The notes: a model not told the origin generated them from the letters alone. Positions 16,875 through 24,639 are shown, numbered from the stretch's first letter. The stretch: 64,000 bases of DNA from an uncultured Paracoccaceae bacterium (GCA_958439195.1 OY288160.1:62001-126000), one strand, 5' to 3'. Made by a program: numbers and translations.

Positions 16875-17311
16875 ACCATCTCCATCACAGCTCTATTAAG
16901 GTCGTCAAGGTGATCAAACCACCCTTCAACGCTGGATTCCTGAGTGGGTAACGCATTGAATGCGGGCACCCATTTTGCACGCCCCGCGAAGTCCATCCGA
17001 GAAATTCTGAACAATCCATTGAGGGTGACATTCGGACCGCCCTTCGCTTCCCGGGGCACATAACCTCGTAGAAGTTCTTTGTCTTGGGTGTCGTGGATAG
17101 TTAGGAGAAGCAAGGACCAGCCGAACCCTTTGCTCAGACGAACTTTGAAACCTCCGAGTTCGCGGCAAAGGGCAACGTAACCCGGCACTGCATAAACATC
17201 GGCATCACTCAAGATGCCAAGCGCCGTGGGCACAACCCGCGCTGCAATGTCGGCTTTGGTTTCCCGACGGGCTTTCTTCGATCCGGTGAAAGCAAGGACT
17301 TGAGCGGTCAT
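16871..17311 (-). CDS. Unknown satellite protein
   Basis: Not recognised. 146 residues from ATG 17311. It begins MTAQVLAFTGSKKARRETKADIAARVVPTALGIL, contains GYVALCRELGGFKVRLSKGFG and an acidic C-terminus (DHLDDLNRAVMEMV). It has no membrane segment. It reads on the minus strand together with the Cys-containing gene at 17391-17759, so both may be early or regulatory genes opposed to the structural genes. The base content is intermediate. Confidence 0.6.
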   Translation of the reverse strand: MTAQVLAFTGSKKARRETKADIAARVVPTALGILSDADVYAVPGYVALCRELGGFKVRLSKGFGWSLLLLTIHDTQDKELLRGYVPREAKGGPNVTLNGLFRISRMDFAGRAKWVPAFNALPTQESSVEGWFDHLDDLNRAVMEMV

Positions 17312-17390
17312 TCTGACTCCAATCGTTCGGTTTGTTGTGCAAATGGGCAATCAAGCGACCATTGGAATCATCGCTTTGGATGCTTCGCGT

Positions 17391-17759
17391 CTAGGTCCCA
17401 TAGACTGAGTGCCAGTTCGTGACGTGAGCATCGCTGGCCTTACCCTTGCTGATCCAAGCCAGAAGATCGACCGGAACCGGAACGCCACGTTCCTTCAGCA
17501 TGAAGCGGACCAAGTTGTAGGTCAGAACGAGAGGCCAGCGAAGTGCTACGCCCTCAATGAGAACCTGTTCGGCTTCGATCCGCGTTTTCTCCAGATCATT
17601 CAAGACGTGCAACATTGCGCATTCCCTCGCGGAGTGTGGTGGCGGGCAGATTTCGCCGCCCGCCACCGTGGCTTGATATTTACACACCGGGCAAACCCCT
17701 TCACCCGACGAATCATGCATACCCGATTCGTATAATCGCCTGCAAGTCATTGTTTTCAT
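17391..17759 (-). CDS. Small protein with N-terminal Cys motif
   Basis: Not recognised. 122 residues with CPVCKY near residue 23 and further Cys at C38 and C47, which could form a zinc ribbon. The C-terminal half is helical (LHVLNDLEKTRIEAEQVLIEG, LVLTYNLVRFMLKERG). It begins 10 bases from a perfect palindrome (17769-17796) that separates it from the divergent gene at 17806. The arrangement suggests common control of the two transcripts; whether either protein binds the palindrome is unknown. Confidence 0.6.
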   Translation of the reverse strand: MKTMTCRRLYESGMHDSSGEGVCPVCKYQATVAGGEICPPPHSARECAMLHVLNDLEKTRIEAEQVLIEGVALRWPLVLTYNLVRFMLKERGVPVPVDLLAWISKGKASDAHVTNWHSVYGT

Positions 17760-17768
17760 TGGCTACTG

Positions 17769-17796
17769 CCCTTGGACAATGGGCATTGTCCAAGGG
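17769..17796. promoter_or_regulatory. Perfect 12-bp inverted repeat between divergent satellite genes
   Basis: CCCTTGGACAAT (17769-17780) and ATTGTCCAAGGG (17785-17796) are exact inverted copies around GGGC. The right arm contains the AAGGGAG used as ribosome-binding site by the gene at 17806, so the element could work as an operator for a dimeric repressor, or in RNA as a hairpin hiding that site. Confidence 0.7.
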
Positions 17797-17805
17797 AGCG
17801 TGCGG

Positions 17806-18489
17806 ATGGACTCCGATAAGCTCAATCGGCATGGTTGGGGGGAATCAACCCAAGTGAGGTCCCCCGTGACTGCCACAATCCACATTGAAACTGAGCCTTC
17901 TGGACCTGCCTACATCGCACCCGACGGCATCGGCTTGACGCACCAGAGCCTTGCTGAAGCTCTGGCCGAACCGGGCTTCTCCATCGCCGACGCGAAGGCG
18001 TTCGCCCGCAACGCTCACGCGGCGGGTGTCGTAAAGCACTATGGCCGCAGCCGTGCTGATAAGTTGACGGCACACCTCTACCGCGCCGATGCTGCCCTTG
18101 CTCTTGCCGTCATGTTCCGCGCCTCTGAAGCGGGCTTTGCTAGCCCCGGCGTTCGCAAAGCTATCGGTGAAGCTGTCCAGCGTGCCTTTACGGACGACGA
18201 GCTTCCCGGCGGCATGAAGCGCGAGGACGCCCCCCGTTCAGCGGGCATATTAGTTCTGGTCCTTTATGCGACGGGCCAGCGCAACTACGTCCTTGATCTG
18301 GCATTCTTTAAGAAGCCCGGCGAGCGTCGTCCGGTTGTGGCAGCCCGCATCCGTCAAGAGGTTGACGGCATATCTGGCGGAACGCGTTTCCCCGATGCGA
18401 CCGACGCCCTTGAACTGCGTTCATCTTGGACCTGTCACCTTGATCCGGTCATCGCGCACCTGACCCGTCCGAAAGCGAAGGTGCACTGA
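17806..18489 (+). CDS. Unknown satellite protein, possible regulator
   Basis: 227 residues from ATG 17806, which has AGGGAG 7 bases upstream; an ATG at 17779 lies inside the palindrome and is unlikely. Residues about 40-110 (GLTHQSLAEALAEPGFSIADAKAFARNAHAAGVV, then KHYGRSRADKLTAHLYR) look like a winged-helix or helix-turn-helix region, followed by an Ala-rich helix (AALALAVMFRASEAGFASPG). No family recognised. It lies 4 bases before the portal gene, so it heads the head-gene operon, and the palindrome just upstream suggests autoregulation or control of head synthesis. Confidence 0.6.
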   Translation: MDSDKLNRHGWGESTQVRSPVTATIHIETEPSGPAYIAPDGIGLTHQSLAEALAEPGFSIADAKAFARNAHAAGVVKHYGRSRADKLTAHLYRADAALALAVMFRASEAGFASPGVRKAIGEAVQRAFTDDELPGGMKREDAPRSAGILVLVLYATGQRNYVLDLAFFKKPGERRPVVAARIRQEVDGISGGTRFPDATDALELRSSWTCHLDPVIAHLTRPKAKVH

Positions 18490-18493
18490 CACT

Positions 18494-19879
18494 ATGGCGT
18501 TCCCATTCGGTCTCACCCTCCAGAGAATGTTTACCCGCCCCGCGAAAGCTGTGGCGGTTCGGCGCTTTGATGCGAAGGCGGGCGGGCGGCGGGGCTTTGG
18601 CATGGGCACCTTCCATCACATCAACAGCGAAGTGGCAGGGGCAGGGGCAACGGTTCGCGCCCGGGCCCGCTACCTTGCTGCGAACAACCCTTGGCTTTCG
18701 CAGGCCGTGGCGAATTGGGCCGGGGCACTTGTCGGGGCCGGTATTGTGCCAACTCCCAAACATCCCGACGCCGCGACGCGGAAGTCACTGACAGAGGCAT
18801 TTAACCGCTGGGCCGAAGAGGCCGACGCCGATGGCCGCACCGATCTTTGGGGCCTTCAAGCGGAAATTACCCGGGGCCTTGTCATCGACGGCGAAGCCTT
18901 TGTGCAGGTCATCATGACCGGAGACGGCCCCCGCCTTCGTATCATCCCGCCCGAACTGGTTGACGAGTCTCTGACCCGTGAACTGCCGGGTGGGGGCGTA
19001 ATCGTGCAAGGCGTGGAGTTCGACGGCGAAGGCCGCCGCGTTGCATATCACATTCTGCCTGCCCGGCCCTATGACCAGTTCGCTACCTACGCCCCGCCGG
19101 TTCGCATCACGGCTGACCAAATCCTTCACGTCCTAAAGCCGATTGCCGCCGGGCAGGTCCGGGGCGTGTCGTGGCTGGCCCCGGTCATCCTGCCAGCCTC
19201 AGAATTTGATCAACTTTGCGATGCCCTTCTTCTGGGCGTTAAGATTGCTGCAATGCACGCGGGCTTCCTTGTCGATCAGAACGGCACGGCGGGCGACACC
19301 TACACGGGCGAAGAGTCCGGGGGCATCCTTGAGACCGGTCTTGAACCCGGCACCCTTAAGCGCCTGCCGACCGGCATTGACGTGAAGTTCAACACCCCTT
19401 CGCAGACCCAAGAGGTGGCCGCGTTCCTGCGCCTCAATCTGCAACAGCTTGCCGCTGGCCTTGGCCTGCCTGAGCACCTGCTTTCCGGCGATCTGACCGG
19501 GGCGAACTATTCCAGCTTGCGGGCAGGTCTTCTGCCCTTCCGGCAGCGTGTAGAACAAATTCAGTATGGCATCCTTGTGCCGCAGTTGCTTCGCCCGATC
19601 TGGCGGCAGGTCATCACCTGGACTCTTCTGTCTGGCGATCTGGACGGCCCCGATTTTGAGGCTAACCCCCGCGACTACATGGCCTGCGAATGGTTGCCCC
19701 CGGCTTTCATGCAGGTTGATCCGGCAAAACAGGTTCAGGCCGATGTGGCAGAGATGGAAGCGGGACTGACCAGCCGCCGCAAACTGGTGGCCGCCCGGGG
19801 CTGGGCCTTGGAAGACCTAGACGCGGAAATCGAAGCCGATGCCTTCGGAAAGCCCAAGGAGTCCCCGGATGCCGCCTGA
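18494..19879 (+). CDS. Portal protein (lambda gpB family)
   Basis: 461 residues, usual for the lambda-type portal family. Typical segments are ARARYLAANNPWLSQAVANWAGALVG near the N-terminus, TDLWGLQAEITRGLVIDGEAFVQ, the block EVAAFLRLNLQQLAAGLGLPEHLLSGDLTG (in two parts), then NYSSLRAGLLPFR and the ending helix VQADVAEMEAGLTSRR. It forms the dodecameric ring at one capsid vertex, through which terminase packs DNA and to which the tail joins. It lies 4 bases after the unknown gene and overlaps the protease-capsid gene by 11 bases. Confidence 0.92.
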   Translation: MAFPFGLTLQRMFTRPAKAVAVRRFDAKAGGRRGFGMGTFHHINSEVAGAGATVRARARYLAANNPWLSQAVANWAGALVGAGIVPTPKHPDAATRKSLTEAFNRWAEEADADGRTDLWGLQAEITRGLVIDGEAFVQVIMTGDGPRLRIIPPELVDESLTRELPGGGVIVQGVEFDGEGRRVAYHILPARPYDQFATYAPPVRITADQILHVLKPIAAGQVRGVSWLAPVILPASEFDQLCDALLLGVKIAAMHAGFLVDQNGTAGDTYTGEESGGILETGLEPGTLKRLPTGIDVKFNTPSQTQEVAAFLRLNLQQLAAGLGLPEHLLSGDLTGANYSSLRAGLLPFRQRVEQIQYGILVPQLLRPIWRQVITWTLLSGDLDGPDFEANPRDYMACEWLPPAFMQVDPAKQVQADVAEMEAGLTSRRKLVAARGWALEDLDAEIEADAFGKPKESPDAA

Positions 19880-21629
19880 TTCCCTGTTTACCCGCCGCGC
19901 GAGCTTCATGCCGAACACGTTCAACGCCGATGCGATGACCGTTGAAGCGACGATTTCCACCTTTGCCACCGTGGCCCGGCGCGATGCGCGGGGCAGCTAC
20001 ACCGAACGGCTTGACCCCGCTGGGCTTGACCTGTCCGGGCTTGTCGGTTCGCCGCTCTTGGACGGGCACCGCCAAGGCTCTGCCCGCGACGTGATAGGCA
20101 CGATTGCCGCCTATCGAATGGAAGGTGAAAGCCTTGTGGCCACCATCCGGCTTTCCGGGGCAGCCGATGCTGCCTCAATCATTACCCGGATTCAGGAAGG
20201 CACCCTGAAGGGCGTTTCCATCGGCTACCGCGTCACCCGTTGGGCCGAATCCACTGACTCCTTGACCAAGGCCCGCGTTCGGACGGCGGCGGCTTGGGCA
20301 ATATCCGAAGTCTCTGCCGTCCCTATCCCTGCCGACCCCGGCGCAACCTTCAGGAGCAACACCATGCCCAAGGATACCCAAGACGATGACCGCGCCACGC
20401 TGATTCAGCGTTTGGTCGCGGCCCATGATCTGCCCGGCGAATGGGCAACCCGCATGGAAGAGGCGGGCGAAGAACTGACTGACGACGAAATCCGCATCCA
20501 AGCGCGGGCGGCGGCGGCTGATGCTCTTCAGACCCGCGCCCGCCAGACCCCGCGCATCCGCACCGTGGCCAGCCATGAAGACCCGGCCACAACCATGCGG
20601 CACCGTGCCGACGCCTTGCACGCCCGCGTGTCTGGCACGGCCCCGACGGAACAGGCCCGCCCCTATATGGCCGACTCCTTGCGCGACCACGCGCGGGCCG
20701 CCGTGGAAGCGACGGGCACCAGCACGCGCGGCATGGACGCTGACCAGCTTTTCCGTGCTGCCATGCACACCACCACGGACTTCCCGGGCCTTCTGACCAG
20801 CACCGGCAACCGGACCCTCATAGGGGCCTATCAGGCCGCACAGTCGCCGATCAAGACCACCTTGGCCCGGCAAGCGACCATGGCGGACTTCCGGCCCGCA
20901 ACCCGCCTGAAGCTGTCCGACGTGGGACTTCTGGAAAAGGTCAGCGAGTCCGGCGAGATCAAGAGCACGACCCGGGGCGAAGCCGCCGAGTCCTATGCTT
21001 TGGACACCTACGCCACGCAATTCGCCATTAGCCGCAAGGCCCTTATCAACGATGATCTGGGGGCCTTCCGCGACTGGGGCATGACCGCCGGGCGCATGGC
21101 GGCAGAAACGGAGGCGAACCTTCTGTTGAAGCTCTTGCTGTCCAATCCGGTCATGGGCGAAGACGGGCTTGCCCTGTTCCATGCGACGCACGGCAACCTT
21201 GCCGCCGCCGCTGCCCTGTCGGTGGCAACGCTGGACGCGGCCCGCAAGGCCATGCGCGGCATGAAGGCGCTGGACGGCAAGACCCCGATCAACGCGACTC
21301 CGAAGTTCCTTGTGGTGGGGCCGGAACAGGAAACTACGGCGGAACAGGTCTTGGCTTCGATCTATGCCGCGACCGTGGCCGATGTGAACCCGTTCGGCGG
21401 CAAGCTGACCCTCTTGGTTGAACCGCGCATCACCGATGATCGCTTCTACATCTTCGCGGACCCGGCGGTTCTGCCCGTGCTGGAATATGCCTACCTGTCT
21501 TCGGCGCAAGGCCCGCAGATGGCATCCCGCGAAGGCTGGGATGTGCTGGGCATGGAGTTCCGCGTCGTGCTGGACTTCGGCTGCGGCGCGATTGACTGGC
21601 GCGGCGCGTTCTTCAATCCGGGGGCCTGA
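19869..21629 (+). CDS. Prohead protease / major capsid protein fusion
   Basis: 586 residues from ATG 19869. Residues about 15-165 are an S78/U35-type prohead protease: the His in GSPLLDGHRQGS (His67) and the Ser in LKGVSIGYRVTRW (Ser118) form the catalytic dyad, followed by the family ending ISEVSAVPIPADPGA. A linker of Ala, Arg and Glu (about 170-300) resembles a scaffold or delta domain. The C-terminal part (about 300-586: DFPGLLTSTGNRTLIGAY, RKALINDDLGAFRD, LFHATHGNLA, EFRVVLDFGCGAIDWRG) is a Mu gpT / HK97-fold capsid protein. The protein should cut itself during maturation to free the shell subunit. One protein replaces three usual genes. Confidence 0.88.
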   Translation: MPPDSLFTRRASFMPNTFNADAMTVEATISTFATVARRDARGSYTERLDPAGLDLSGLVGSPLLDGHRQGSARDVIGTIAAYRMEGESLVATIRLSGAADAASIITRIQEGTLKGVSIGYRVTRWAESTDSLTKARVRTAAAWAISEVSAVPIPADPGATFRSNTMPKDTQDDDRATLIQRLVAAHDLPGEWATRMEEAGEELTDDEIRIQARAAAADALQTRARQTPRIRTVASHEDPATTMRHRADALHARVSGTAPTEQARPYMADSLRDHARAAVEATGTSTRGMDADQLFRAAMHTTTDFPGLLTSTGNRTLIGAYQAAQSPIKTTLARQATMADFRPATRLKLSDVGLLEKVSESGEIKSTTRGEAAESYALDTYATQFAISRKALINDDLGAFRDWGMTAGRMAAETEANLLLKLLLSNPVMGEDGLALFHATHGNLAAAAALSVATLDAARKAMRGMKALDGKTPINATPKFLVVGPEQETTAEQVLASIYAATVADVNPFGGKLTLLVEPRITDDRFYIFADPAVLPVLEYAYLSSAQGPQMASREGWDVLGMEFRVVLDFGCGAIDWRGAFFNPGA

Positions 21630-21632
21630 TCT

Positions 21633-21851
21633 GTGGCCCTGAACCTTGGCGAACTGACCGCTGCCCGTGACACGCTCTTCAGGGCGCGTGCGGGCGGCGT
21701 GCTGACCTTCAGGGACCAGAACGGAGAGCTTGTCACCTACAAGAGCGACGCCGAGATGGCCCGGGCCTTGGCCGCCCTTGATGCAGAAATCGCGGCGGCG
21801 TCCAGACGCCCCGCTTCCACCATCCTCTTCAGAACCTCGAAAGGAATCTGA
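21633..21851 (+). CDS. Head-tail joining protein (gpW-like)
   Basis: 72 residues from GTG 21633, 3 bases after the capsid gene. Size and pattern (LGELTAARDTLFRARAGGVLTFRDQNGELVTYKSD, in separate helices and a beta hairpin, then MARALAALDAEIAAA) match the lambda gpW family, which closes the portal after packaging and prepares it for tail attachment. In a tail-less element this is the part that must meet a helper tail. Confidence is limited by the small size. Confidence 0.75.
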   Translation: MALNLGELTAARDTLFRARAGGVLTFRDQNGELVTYKSDAEMARALAALDAEIAAASRRPASTILFRTSKGI

Positions 21852-21853
21852 CC

Positions 21854-22183
21854 ATGAAGAACTATATCCAGAAAGGCGAAAACCTGACCCTTGCCGCCCC
21901 CTACGGCGTGACCAGCGGGGGTGGAGTGAAGACGGGCTTGATCTTTGGCGTTGCCGCTGGTGACGCCCTGTCCGGCGCGGATGTTGACCTTGTGACCGAG
22001 GGAGTCTTCGACCTTCCCAAGGTCTCAACCGACGTTTTTGCCGTCGGGGCCGCCGTCTATTGGGACGATACCGCCAAGCTCATGACCAGCACCACCAGCG
22101 GCAACACCAAGATCGGTGTGGCGGTCTTGGCGGCGGCGAACCCGTCGGGCACCGTCAAGGTGCGGCTTAACGGGACATTCTGA
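21854..22183 (+). CDS. DUF2190 family protein (likely capsid decoration/cement)
   Basis: 109 residues. It opens MKNYIQKGENLTLAAPYGV and continues VKTGLIFGVAAGDALSG, FDLPKVSTDVFAVGAAVYWDD and IGVAVLAAANPSGTVKVRLNG, the repeat pattern of DUF2190, small beta-rich proteins encoded beside capsid genes and thought to decorate or stabilise the head. It follows the gpW-like gene by 2 bases and is the last structural gene; no tail gene follows. Confidence 0.88.
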   Translation: MKNYIQKGENLTLAAPYGVTSGGGVKTGLIFGVAAGDALSGADVDLVTEGVFDLPKVSTDVFAVGAAVYWDDTAKLMTSTTSGNTKIGVAVLAAANPSGTVKVRLNGTF

Positions 22184-22187
22184 AGTC

Positions 22188-22436
22188 ATGACCAAGGCCG
22201 CACCCATTCGTCATGATGCACTTCCGCCGCCCACGCGGCGGGGGCTGCACCGTGACGAGTCGGCGGCCTATGTCGGGGTCAGCCCGAACACCTTTGACCG
22301 GATGGTAGCAGATGGCCTGATGCCTAAGCCGATGCAAGTCTATGGCCGGAAACTCTGGGATGTTCGCAAACTCGACCAGTCATTTGATGCCTTGCTTGCC
22401 GATGGTGAGTCGGCCCAAGCTAACCAATGGGACTGA
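22188..22436 (+). CDS. AlpA-like helix-turn-helix protein / excisionase
   Basis: 82 residues from ATG 22188. The segment HRDESAAYVGVSPNTFDRMVADG is a MerR/excisionase-type helix-turn-helix, followed by the wing MPKPMQVYGRKLWDVRKLDQSF. It is 4 bases after the DUF2190 gene and 3 bases before the integrase, so it is probably the directionality factor or activator for excision of element 2. It is clearly different in sequence from the AlpA-like protein of element 1. Confidence 0.8.
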   Translation: MTKAAPIRHDALPPPTRRGLHRDESAAYVGVSPNTFDRMVADGLMPKPMQVYGRKLWDVRKLDQSFDALLADGESAQANQWD

Positions 22437-22439
22437 GCC

Positions 22440-23516
22440 ATGGGTGAACAGGTGAAGATCAACGTCAAGTATGTGGTGGAGGACACTGACCGGCATGGCA
22501 ACGTGCGGGTGTATCTTCGCAAGCCCGGCCTGCCGAAGACACGCCTGCCGACGCCCTTAGGCAGCCCTGAGTTTTGGAAAGCCTACCATGCCGCTCTTGC
22601 CAGCCCGGCCCCTGAAGTAGCCCCAAAGGCCGGGGAAATGGTGAAGGGTTCTTTTCACTGGCTGGTGAGCGAATACTACAAATCATCCATGTTCACGGAA
22701 CTGGACCCAAAGACGCGGGCAACACGGCGGGGCATCCTCGAACGGTTCTGCGAAAACATTCCGGAAGGGGCCACCACACCCGACGGGGTGAAGCCGTTTG
22801 CCGAGATACTGCCCCGCCATATCCGCAAGCGCCGGGACGCCATGGCAGACCGTCCTGAGGCCGCGAACGGCATGGTCAAGGTGCTGCGGCAGGTCTTCAA
22901 GTATGCACTGCGCTATGATCTGCTCGACCGGAACCCTGCCGACGGAATCGAACTTCTGAAGTCAGGTTCGGATGGCTATCACTCTTGGACCTTGGCCGAG
23001 ATTGAGAAATTCGAGTCCAAGCACCCTATCGGCACGACGGCCCGGCTGGCCTTGGCCCTTGCCCTCTACACGGCCCAGCGGCGGGGCGATCTGGTGCAGT
23101 TTGGCAAGCAGCACGTCCGCGACGGGTGGCTGATCTTCACCCAGAACAAGGGCCGAAACCGTCACCCGATCCGGCTCGAACTGCCGATTGTGCCGCCGCT
23201 TCGCCATATACTTGATGCCAGCCCGACGGGCGATCTGGCCTTCCTTGTGACGGCCCAAGGTCGGCCTTTCACGAACAACGGATTCGGCAACCGATTCCGC
23301 GAATGGTGCAATGAGGCCGGGTTGCCCCATTGCAGCGTGCACGGCCTTCGCAAGGCCGCCGCTGCACGACTCGCGGAACGAGGATGCAGCGAATTCGAGA
23401 TCATGGCAATTACCGGCCACCAGACTTCCAAGGAAGTCACACGCTATACGAAAGCCGCCAGTCAGAAGACCCGGGCCGCAAGTGCCCTTTTGAAGCTGAC
23501 AGCGGAACGGAACTAA
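22440..23516 (+). CDS. Tyrosine-type integrase of element 2
   Basis: 358 residues. The core-binding helix bundle (about 80-165) precedes a catalytic domain with Arg in LYTAQRRGDLVQF, Lys in FTQNKGRNRHPI, HxxR in VHGLRKAAAARL, His in AITGHQTSKEV and Tyr in TRYTKAASQ. It lacks the DUF4102 N-terminus of the other integrase, so the two elements use unrelated arm-binding domains but the same tRNA-Glu target. It ends 90 bases before the tRNA 3' end, the classic position for a tRNA-directed integrase. Confidence 0.93.
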   Translation: MGEQVKINVKYVVEDTDRHGNVRVYLRKPGLPKTRLPTPLGSPEFWKAYHAALASPAPEVAPKAGEMVKGSFHWLVSEYYKSSMFTELDPKTRATRRGILERFCENIPEGATTPDGVKPFAEILPRHIRKRRDAMADRPEAANGMVKVLRQVFKYALRYDLLDRNPADGIELLKSGSDGYHSWTLAEIEKFESKHPIGTTARLALALALYTAQRRGDLVQFGKQHVRDGWLIFTQNKGRNRHPIRLELPIVPPLRHILDASPTGDLAFLVTAQGRPFTNNGFGNRFREWCNEAGLPHCSVHGLRKAAAARLAERGCSEFEIMAITGHQTSKEVTRYTKAASQKTRAASALLKLTAERN

Positions 23517-23524
23517 AACGAAAG

Positions 23525-23561
23525 TGTCCCACCTTTCGACGTCGTGTGCGGAAGTGGGACA
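23525..23561. repeat. Inverted pair of AGTGGGACA sites, right end of element 2
   Basis: TGTCCCACC (23525-23533, one mismatch) and AGTGGGACA (23553-23561) mirror the pair at the left end (10426-10483) and lie 45-80 bases from the attachment copy, as arm-type integrase or excisionase sites would. Confidence 0.55.
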
Positions 23562-23605
23562 AAATGAGCGGTTAAGCCCATGATATATTTACAATCTTTT
23601 GGAAG

Positions 23606-23621
23606 GTGGCAGCCCGTAGGG
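23606..23621. repeat. Attachment-site copy C, inside intact tRNA-Glu
   Basis: GTGGCAGCCCGTAGGG is the complement of the tRNA-Glu 3' end including CCA. This is the right end of element 2 and the copy that keeps the tRNA whole. Confidence 0.85.
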
Positions 23622-23681
23622 GAGTCGAACCCCTCTTCCCAGGTTGAAAACCTGGTGTCCTAACCGATAGACGAACGGGCC
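23607..23681 (-). tRNA. tRNA-Glu (TTC), integration target
   Basis: Read on the minus strand: acceptor GGCCCGT with ACGGGCT, anticodon stem CCAGG / CCTGG around loop TTTTCAA with anticodon TTC, T arm with GGTTCGACT, discriminator G and encoded CCA. Its last 15 bases belong to the attachment core of both mobile elements, and it stays complete because the elements carry the same sequence. Confidence 0.95.
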
Positions 23682-23870
23682 ACTGCGGTTGGTTCGGGCG
23701 GTCTAGCGAAGGGCAAACCCTTGTGCAAGGGGAAAAGTGTGGTGGGTGAGTGGCGGGCCGTGGTCGGAACCGGTGCCGGCTTTTGCGGGTTTTCCCTGGC
23801 GCGTCGGGCGGGCAGGATTGTGGCAAGGACTGGCCTAATTTGATCGGGCCGAATCGGGTGAGGTGCGAGG

Positions 23871-24638
23871 ATGCTGCGGGAGATCGACCTGAATGCCGAT
23901 CTGGGCGAGGGGTTCGGACCCTGGGCCATGGGCGATGATGCGGCGATGCTGGGCGTGGTCAGCAGTGCCAACCTTGCCTGTGGCGGTCATGCCGGCGACC
24001 CGGAGGTGATGTTTGCCACCCTGCGGCTGGCGGCAGAGCGGGGCGTGGTGGTGGGCGCGCATCCAGGATTTGCCGATCTGGCGGGGTTCGGGCGGCGGGT
24101 GATTCCGATGACGCCTGACGAGATCGGGCGGATGGTGGCGGCCCAGGTCGGCACCTTGCAGGGCGTGGCGGCGCTGGCGGGTGTGGCGGTGCGCTATGTC
24201 AAGGCGCATGGCGCGCTGGCCAACCTTGCTGCCGACCGGCCCGATGTGGCGGCGGCGATTGCCGGAGCGGTGCGCGCGCTGCCGGGCGGGCTGGCACTGT
24301 TGGCAATTTCCGGGACAGAGCTGGAGATCGAGGGGCGCAAGGCGGGGTTGAAGGTGGTGGCCGAGGTGTTTGCCGACCGGGCCTATCGGGCCGACGGGCG
24401 GTTGGTGCCGCGCGGGAAGGCGGGGGCGGTGTTGGAGGATGCCGAGGCGGCGGCGGAGCGGATGTTGCAGTTTGCGCAGAGCGGGCGGATGCCGGTGCTG
24501 GGCGGGGGCGATGTGCAGCTTGAGGCGCGGTCTGTCTGTGTGCATGGCGACAGCCCCGATGCGGTGGCTATGGCGCGGGTGGTGCGGACGCGTCTGGAAG
24601 GGGCGGGGGTGGCGATCCGCCCCTTTGCCACGATCTGA
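23871..24638 (+). CDS. pxpA: 5-oxoprolinase subunit A (LamB/YcsF family)
   Basis: 255 residues. Family signature REIDLNADLGEGFGPW at the N-terminus, then SANLACGGHAGDP, GAHPGFADLAGFGRR, VKAHGALANLA and EVFADRAYRADGRLVPR. With PxpB and PxpC it forms the ATP-dependent 5-oxoprolinase that opens 5-oxo-L-proline, a by-product of metabolism, to glutamate. It is the first gene of the set; the B subunit starts one base after its stop, so translation is coupled. Just upstream is the 3' side of the tRNA-Glu locus, so the island insertion did not break the operon. Confidence 0.93.
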   Translation: MLREIDLNADLGEGFGPWAMGDDAAMLGVVSSANLACGGHAGDPEVMFATLRLAAERGVVVGAHPGFADLAGFGRRVIPMTPDEIGRMVAAQVGTLQGVAALAGVAVRYVKAHGALANLAADRPDVAAAIAGAVRALPGGLALLAISGTELEIEGRKAGLKVVAEVFADRAYRADGRLVPRGKAGAVLEDAEAAAERMLQFAQSGRMPVLGGGDVQLEARSVCVHGDSPDAVAMARVVRTRLEGAGVAIRPFATI

Positions 24639-24639
24639 A

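Larger units (their letters stand above)
10372..23621. mobile_element. Element 2: capsid-forming phage satellite (cf-PICI-like)
   Basis: Bounded by 16-base (17 with the next G) copies of the tRNA-Glu 3' end at 10372 and 23606. Its gene order is primase-helicase, inverted-repeat origin/cos region, TerS, TerL, a variable block of five genes, portal, protease-capsid fusion, gpW-like connector, DUF2190, AlpA-like regulator and integrase. All head genes are intact, but no tail, baseplate, lysis, holin or late-activator gene is present in about 13.2 kb. Known capsid-forming PICIs make their own heads and package their own DNA but take tails from a helper phage; this element fits that plan. A tail-less prophage remnant is the alternative. 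Confidence 0.7.

Noticed and set aside
20175..22028. Very long antisense frames (also 24568-26433, 30000-31616, 33889-34764)
   Set aside because: They are shadows opposite well-supported genes in GC-rich DNA, rich in Arg, His and Pro, without family motifs.
10581..22436. Gene transfer agent cluster
   Set aside because: Rhodobacteraceae carry a GTA, but that cluster has separate protease and capsid genes, a long tail module and no integrase, primase or attachment repeats. This element has all of the latter and no tail genes.
10372..23621. Complete functional prophage
   Set aside because: No tail, tape measure, baseplate, holin, endolysin or late regulator gene can be found, and the space between attachment copies is fully used by other genes.
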